NCBI GenBank assembly: GCA_014728785.1
Contig: WJKZ01000050.1
Location: 1-14,021, forward strand
From: Candidatus Omnitrophota bacterium
GTDB taxonomy: Bacteria > Omnitrophota > Gorgyraeia > Duberdicusellales > 4484-171
Length of the DNA stretch: 14,021 bases
Direction: 5' to 3'
Part shown: piece after piece, positions 12,101 through 14,021 of the stretch
How the letters are laid out: every line of letters begins with the position of its first letter
Numbering within the stretch: the first letter of the stretch is position 1
Notes under the pieces: model-generated
What the model saw: only the letters and a program-made list of their open reading frames with translations
Told to the model about the DNA's origin: nothing
Databases searched by the model: none
Made by a program: the position numbers and the translations under genes

Positions 12101-14021
12101 TCTCCTGCGTCACCGAAAGAAGCAAGTATAATGCTCCACACTGCTAACATATATATTTCATGGAGATTGAGCGATTCAGACTTTGCGGATACTTTTTGAG
12201 CAAATATATTCATAGAAACTATAATACTCACGGAAACAAATATATCCCTGATGAAATAAACCCCTATAATATCTTTACTGATGAGTAAGCAAACCAAAGA
12301 CAGCGTAGCCAAAGACAAAAGCGTACTTATAACAGTGCGGGCATCGGGAATCAGAGGGGGCGTTTGCGGAACCGGAACCGGCTCCCGGGTTACTGCTTCT
12401 TCAGGCAGGGGAGCCTTAACTTCTTTTATCCAGGGAGAAGTCTGGCTTTCCGGATAAACCATGAATTCAAGGAAAAGTTCTGCATCGCCAAACCTTTCTG
12501 AACCTAACCCTGTCCTTAAGGCAAGAGTATCTATATACTCCTGCCTTCTAACCTGGCTCTGCTTTAAAAGGCGGGACATCCATGCCCCTTTCTGACTCCC
12601 GAACTCTCTTATTAAAAACTCTCTCTTAGCCTGGTATTCCCGAGGTGTGAGGAGCATAACCCGATTTACATCTTGCAGCGCTTCTTCGAGAGAAGAAGAC
12701 TCGCCTGCGTAAGCAAAACACCTCAGAGAACGACTCATCCTGCTTGAAAAGCTCTGCGCTGCCAGCATGCCTAAATCAGCAGCCGCAATATGTGAAGGGT
12801 GGGTATCATACGGATAAGGCAGGAATATTGTAGATGCACCATACTTATCCAATAATCTAATAACCCTCTCGGTATCTGAAACAGTAATCCTCCCCGGAAT
12901 ATAAATATTGCTCCTGATTCTTCCTCCCGGATAATATTTTGTAATTGAATCTCTGCTATCTTCAAATCCTAAATAGAGAGGGATATAGGTGATAGGATGA
13001 TATCCTTTTTCTTCTCCCCCAATTTCCTCATACATAACCCTGCATGCCCTTTTGGATTCCTCATATCTTAAATGCATGTATTCGGCTTCTGCCTTTCTGC
13101 CTCCTGATAATCTTTCTTTGTACCATTTGGGATATAAGTTTAATTTTCCGCCCGTAACACCAAGTATTACGACTCTGCATCCTCTTTTAACCATCTCCTG
13201 GATAGTTTTCTTAAGAAGTGCTTCATCGTCCGGATGGGTGGAAAATACAATAACAGTTTCATCGCTGGGTAACTCCGACTCCACAATGGTAAAACTTGCC
13301 GATGCATTTGAGAATGCAGCAATCGGACTCAAACCATTGCCGGCAGCATTATCCCGGCAGCGCAGAAGCCATCTGCCCGCCTCATCCCCGGATACTCCCG
13401 AGATTGTTCCTTCGTTGTATACAAGATAAGGATTCAGGCTTCTTTCTATATAACTTTGCGCCGAATGAGTGGGCAACGGTAAAGCCGCGTAACTCCTCGG
13501 CCAAAAAGTCATATCCATAAGGATATCCGGCTGATTCTGTGCAGGTGCAGAACTAACCACCACAGGTTCAGTCTCTCTGCATAATATTTTAAGGTTGGAA
13601 ATCAAACTCCCCGGAGTATATTCTAAGCCGCTGTTTATTAAAGAAATTATGGTGTAACCCTGACGGACGGCATGTCTTCTTAAAGTATCTACCAGAACTT
13701 CAAGGTTTTGTCTGCTTACTTCCTGTAAAAAGATAATTTTTCTATACCGGAATCTTTCTGAAAATATGTCTTTTACCGATTCTAATTCTTTCTCAGAAAA
13801 TTCCTCACCCAAGACAAGGCATAAGTCCGTATTCCAGTGAGAAGGAATTGTCTTTAACTCCTCCTCTACATAAGAAATAGTCCGCCCGACTGTTTGCTCA
13901 TCTTCTATTACTAAAGCAAGCAGTAAACTTTGATTCTGTCTGAAACGAATCTGCCGTAAAGCAGAATTTTCTACAATTTTCTGCCAGAATTCAACGATAA
14001 TATACTTAACCAGCTCTAAAG
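1..14021 (-). CDS. Interior of a giant multidomain membrane protein (partial, open at both ends)
   Basis: One minus-strand frame is open across the entire window: 4,673 consecutive codons (plus positions 1 to 14019) contain no TAA, TAG or TGA, while the other frames are repeatedly closed. The translation reads as real protein throughout, with recognisable enzyme domains separated by linkers and hydrophobic helices. Neither the start codon nor the stop codon is in view, so the full length is unknown but exceeds 4,673 residues. Recognised parts, in order, are a PIG-L/LmbE deacetylase, a GT4 glycosyltransferase, a GT-C glycosyltransferase, an HELGH peptidase-like part and a dimethylformamidase-like domain. 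At least six separate membrane regions lie between them, so the product is probably threaded repeatedly through the cytoplasmic membrane. No ribosome binding site, promoter or terminator can be assigned. A role in surface glycan assembly or cell-envelope remodelling is inferred from the domains. The single reading frame is certain from the sequence; the biological role is not. Confidence 0.97.
122..1236 (-). other. N,N-dimethylformamidase large-subunit-like domain, likely non-catalytic (residues 4262-4633)
   Basis: The overall pattern matches the large-subunit family (DmfA2-like). It opens with WQIQGYSGDSSVAQGGELEF and VEIYRQGL. SGAYFMKISA and YSYIPFVVTEDE follow, then DTLGDQAHNNFGGQSLFEYN, SLSRPLNFGDG, VSWLERRGYGLEYATDIDID, WTPQRVEAYEEYIGNGGNLV, and near the end MIFNSGTERVVSALG. 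These correspond to family hallmarks usually written AYNxxGGxSLY, SFDRPY, WLExxGYDVxY, GHDEYW and FNSGT. In this copy the Tyr of AYN is His, the Tyr of SLY is Phe, the Tyr of RPY is Leu, and GHDE reads GPDT. In characterised dimethylformamidase the iron site uses two Tyr and one Glu, so the metal site is probably lost and the domain may now serve binding or scaffolding. Assignment is by pattern recall, not alignment. Confidence 0.75.
1504..2214 (-). other. Polytopic membrane region before the formamidase-like domain (residues 3936-4172)
   Basis: Hydrophobic segments occur near residues 3936-3951, 3954-3974 (LINLPLLIIGGILDVFFFFL), 3977-3993, 4057-4092, 4100-4113, 4116-4136 (AISWQIILGGLVLALCLS) and 4153-4170 (TLMVILKSWVSLILIG). 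A charged insert (QNYLEDEEIG to ASRTNEEALLGK, 3994-4050) interrupts them. Six or more crossings are likely. No known transporter or enzyme signature is visible. The region delivers the following domain to one face of the membrane, most likely the outside. Confidence 0.7.
2440..2619 (-). other. Two membrane helices after the peptidase-like part (residues 3801-3860)
   Basis: Two hydrophobic segments are visible, PWQSVVILMGLFSGVVFISL and IAGSIAGISLLGAAMFILWW, joined by a short loop containing GVPLYGLNLISSD. The basic run RSWKTRGPP follows the second. By the positive-inside rule, the next soluble stretch begins in the cytoplasm. Confidence 0.75.
2650..3861 (-). other. Putative zinc metallopeptidase part with HELGH motif (residues 3387-3790)
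   Basis: The motif ERLFHELGHIASG carries H3556, E3557 and H3560 (plus 3340-3354), the zinc ligands and catalytic base of HExxH metallopeptidases. The preceding strand and helix (NTVIFNYEFAYQCIEDYEKY) and the following acidic helix (SERRRVEGELIQQDVLLYEF, with E3576, E3578, D3583 and E3588 as candidates for a third ligand) agree with a gluzincin fold. The remaining sequence up to residue 3790 is alpha/beta (GGNIIVEGGIEVVNGRG, LALVVTSGAARVIG, HLQVTVGIETLS) and belongs to no family I recognise. Position between two membrane bundles fits a membrane-tethered protease. It could mature the giant chain itself or act on envelope proteins; both are inference. A lone HExxH occurs by chance in some proteins, but its context here supports the call. 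Confidence 0.62.
3862..4143 (-). other. Membrane bundle of about three helices (residues 3293-3386)
   Basis: Hydrophobic segments lie at about residues 3295-3317 (ISNVAIAVFLFVFFKGVLFTI), 3338-3361 (GSVFWFAMAGANLFFWTFF) and 3366-3386 (NALINLGVWLVFGVRILI). With three crossings, the peptidase-like part that follows would lie on the opposite face of the membrane from the helical region before it. Confidence 0.75.
4144..6696 (-). other. Large uncharacterised, mostly helical region (residues 2442-3292)
   Basis: About 850 residues without any family I recognise and without an obvious membrane helix. It begins with an acidic coiled-coil-like stretch (EIIDETEGALQADEEDTQDR, near residue 2510). A Trp/Gly-rich alpha/beta part follows (KPFGWIGSEEAVVYRILTDY, WLWGPRDWSRGPLRLSDYLF), then strands such as RRMIVVAPSA and GMEVVILTPGEY. 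From about residue 2690 it is largely helical, with aromatic and Arg-rich helices (VMSFYAWVIDN, YSQMSRYWLSRLNETLL, RRQFLLYLQEWGVEYV, VLLSEIFRRDYRPDIIFSV). A Pro-rich loop, VGLPFPVPFVGKIRIPIP, interrupts it near residue 2912. The continuous open frame and protein-like composition show it is translated sequence, not relic DNA. Its function is unknown, and it may contain two or three separate new domains. Confidence 0.5.
6697..6786 (-). other. Charged helix or short coiled coil (residues 2412-2441)
   Basis: This segment is dominated by Glu, Gln and Arg (EQMREAEQEASRQLERQRMS) with no Pro or Gly, which is expected to form one long solvent-exposed helix. It separates the beta-rich part from the largely helical region that follows. 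Confidence 0.55.
6820..7530 (-). other. Uncharacterised region, beta-rich in its second half (residues 2164-2400)
   Basis: The first part is amphipathic and rich in Trp and Arg (SIIHWLWGSL, KQRWRWMEGIRRDM) and probably lies along the membrane. From about residue 2292 it becomes beta-rich: KVYLSVKHPQEISFIPGVRG, AIVTDAYSEG, VGIIINVVPDGAVIVTYGG and QKIHLV. The run GAIVTD, then a Gly-containing loop, then DGAVIV and KIHLV, loosely recalls the swivelling domain of PEP-utilising enzymes. The catalytic His of that domain is absent and the match is by eye only. It is left unassigned. Confidence 0.35.
7531..7629 (-). other. Membrane hairpin (residues 2131-2163)
   Basis: Thirty-three nearly uncharged residues (WINILLAPFTIFTFFLTIFV, then GPLAYILMLVG) are followed by GRKK. 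The length allows one long helix or a tight two-helix hairpin broken at the Gly-Pro. It separates two uncharacterised soluble regions. Confidence 0.75.
7630..8520 (-). other. Uncharacterised soluble region with HENNR and a His cluster (residues 1834-2130)
   Basis: No family is recognised. The first part is helical and basic (LTSQHIKAMRLRRAVKAGRLR). Next comes a short beta-looking unit, TAYAFNVQGYICIAD, and then TEALIVHENNRG (H1970, E1971; plus 8098-8112) with the acidic helix EEQDLEAERAYERF. A hydrophobic strand running into H-E followed by a Glu-rich helix is the layout of a gluzincin peptidase, but the second His of HExxH is Arg, so this would be a degenerate or unrelated motif. Further on, DHFHPHRHQ (plus 7894-7914) places four His at alternating positions and could bind a metal. 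The Cys content is low. Confidence 0.4.
8524..8580 (-). other. Single membrane helix after the GT-C domain (residues 1814-1832)
   Basis: A 19-residue hydrophobic segment, VEVIFLSVLGSFFLVKCFF, is followed at once by SRK and then the strongly basic RFLRRRRTGR. By the positive-inside rule the following domain would begin on the cytoplasmic side. This returns the chain across the membrane after the external tail of the GT-C domain. Confidence 0.75.
8656..10266 (-). other. GT-C fold membrane glycosyltransferase, GT39/ArnT/PMT-like (residues 1252-1788)
   Basis: Enzymes of this fold transfer sugars from a polyprenyl-phosphate donor on the outer face of the cytoplasmic membrane. The first helix (QVLTCLFLAGVFAI) is followed by a loop with SSLYLDEG, whose Asp-Glu pair (D1283, E1284; plus 10168-10173) is the hallmark of the GT39/PMT_2 group. 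ARLMSNILGVASSLFVFLYA (R1328) matches the second conserved helix, and ATLFTHCYVSHD (H1389, D1390) matches the conserved loop that carries a second acidic residue. Eight or more further hydrophobic helices follow to about residue 1670. A soluble periplasmic-looking tail then runs to RVYKLV (1788), as in ArnT-like proteins. Length (about 540 residues) is normal for the class. The substrate is unknown. It follows GT4 by only about 40 residues, so two sequential sugar-transfer steps may be coupled on one chain. Confidence 0.85.
10390..11568 (-). other. GT4-family (GT-B fold) glycosyltransferase domain (residues 818-1210)
   Basis: This domain transfers a sugar from a nucleotide-sugar donor with retention of configuration. 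The N-terminal Rossmann half begins with KIKVLQLATHFKVSGGLAQA, the usual strand plus Gly-rich loop, and contains the family's DVVNAHN strand and the PVVILTHH strand. The C-terminal donor-binding half begins at IIATVARIDRLKGYDYLVEA, where R1038 and K1043 sit in the diphosphate-binding position. It continues with ENIRFLGHRDDVPAILSSADIFVLPS. The E-x7-E motif is intact: E1118 and E1126 in TESFAMVVPEA (plus 10642-10668), followed by AGLPVVATDVGD. Length (about 390 residues) is typical of PIG-A/MshA/BshA-like and polysaccharide GT4 enzymes. The fold and class are secure; acceptor and donor are not known. Because it follows a PIG-L-type domain on the same chain, GlcNAc transfer followed by deacetylation is an attractive inference. 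Confidence 0.93.
12001..12339 (-). other. Membrane bundle of about four helices (residues 561-673)
   Basis: Hydrophobic segments lie at about residues 561-581 (VISTLLSLATLSLVCLLI), 584-607 (GVYFIRDIFVSVSIIVSM), 621-640 (IYMLAVWSIILASF) and 652-672 (ILITGFLRMIANTFLGFIIA), with short polar loops. A charged stretch (QRKAQREETSDED) follows, and a further weaker hydrophobic stretch (YFVKTIVALVFNFLKSILI) lies near residues 699-717. No transporter or enzyme family is recognised. It probably anchors the neighbouring deacetylase and GT4 domains. The number of helices is an estimate by eye. Confidence 0.75.
12340..12420 (-). other. Proline-rich linker (residues 534-560)
   Basis: A short stretch rich in Pro, Val and Glu (EPVPVPQTPPLIPDA at its end) joins the deacetylase to the first membrane bundle. 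Alternating Pro-Val of this kind usually forms an extended, flexible spacer, so the deacetylase is probably tethered at a distance from the membrane. Confidence 0.7.
12454..13260 (-). other. PIG-L/LmbE-family N-acetylglucosaminyl deacetylase domain (residues 254-522)
   Basis: The family consists of zinc hydrolases that remove the acetyl group from GlcNAc-containing small molecules or lipids, for example MshB, BshB and eukaryotic PIG-L. The hallmark first motif is present as STHPDDE (H262, D264, D265, E266; plus 13222-13236), directly after the strand TVIVFS, giving the usual His-Pro-Asp-Asp-Glu metal and base residues. The second motif, near PYDTHPSHIAAADL, supplies D405, H407 and H410 (plus 12790-12807), matching the family's HPDH-like site with Ser in place of Asp. 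The C-terminal signature also fits: a Lys/Arg-rich helix, then REFGSQ, then FGDAELF near residues 511-517. Length (about 270 residues) is normal for the family. All expected catalytic positions appear intact, so an active enzyme is plausible. The substrate cannot be read from the sequence. What is odd is its position inside a giant polypeptide, followed by membrane helices and a GT4 transferase. Confidence 0.9.
13261..14019 (-). other. Uncharacterised segment upstream of the deacetylase (residues 1-253)
   Basis: I do not recognise a family here. The segment alternates short hydrophobic strands (LLALVIEDE, CLVLGEE, KIIFLQEV, GYTIISLINS, EPVVVSS) with charged helices, the pattern of an alpha/beta fold of Rossmann or flavodoxin type. 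The strand ending in ED-E resembles the start of a response-regulator receiver domain, but no matching phosphoacceptor Asp or conserved Lys could be placed, so that identity is not claimed. The last 60 residues (SLNPYLVYNEGTISGVSGDE and onwards) lead directly into the deacetylase and may be its N-terminal cap. The upstream limit of the segment is outside the window. Confidence 0.35.

Noticed and set aside
12771..12965. Minus-strand open frame of 64 codons in a different frame
   Set aside because: It overlaps the conserved second half of the PIG-L/LmbE domain, which is read in the giant frame. Its own translation has no family features.
13858..13945. Response-regulator receiver domain suggested by LLALVIEDEQ
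   Set aside because: Only the first strand and acidic cluster fit. The phosphoacceptor Asp, Thr/Ser and Lys positions could not be found at the right spacing.
1..14021. tRNA, rRNA, CRISPR, insertion sequence, promoter or terminator
   Set aside because: The window is continuous coding sequence. I saw no direct-repeat array, terminal inverted repeats, transposase, or RNA-gene-like sequence on either strand.

Overview
The whole window is the inside of one giant protein-coding gene on the minus strand. In the reading frame whose codons occupy plus-strand positions 1-3, 4-6 and so on up to 14017-14019, reading the complement gives 4,673 consecutive sense codons. I read every row and found no stop, no intergenic gap and no gene boundary. 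Both ends of the gene lie outside the window, so its true start, stop, promoter and terminator cannot be seen. Residue numbers used here count from the upstream edge: residue n is the codon whose lowest plus coordinate is 14020-3n.

Layout in translation order (high to low coordinates): an unrecognised alpha/beta-looking stretch (residues 1-253); a PIG-L/LmbE-type N-acetylglucosaminyl deacetylase domain with intact HPDDE and HPSH motifs (254-522); a proline-rich linker (534-560) and a membrane bundle (561-673); a GT4 (GT-B fold) glycosyltransferase with an intact E-x7-E motif (818-1210); a polytopic GT-C/GT39-like glycosyltransferase with an Asp-Glu pair in its first loop (1252-1788); a single membrane helix (1814-1832); uncharacterised soluble sequence containing HENNR and a HFHPHRH cluster (1834-2130); a membrane hairpin (2131-2163); about 1,130 residues of uncharacterised sequence, first beta-rich, then coiled-coil, then mostly helical (2164-3292); three membrane segments (3293-3386); a segment with a gluzincin-type HELGH motif (3387-3790); several membrane segments (3801-4172); an N,N-dimethylformamidase large-subunit-like domain whose signature Tyr, His and Glu positions are substituted (4262-4633); and the first 40 residues of a further domain.

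Organism: a gene this large with mixed glycosyltransferase, deacetylase, peptidase and membrane domains, at moderate GC, is most like the giant genes known from Candidatus Omnitrophota (OP3), where predicted proteins of tens of thousands of residues are documented. This placement is inference from architecture. No rRNA or other marker is present.

How the parts may work together: a GlcNAc-type deacetylase, a GT4 transferase and a lipid-linked-sugar-type GT-C transferase on one membrane-threaded chain suggest synthesis or remodelling of a surface glycan or glycolipid. The peptidase-like and formamidase-like parts could act in processing, binding or attachment at the cell surface. That combined role is inferred.
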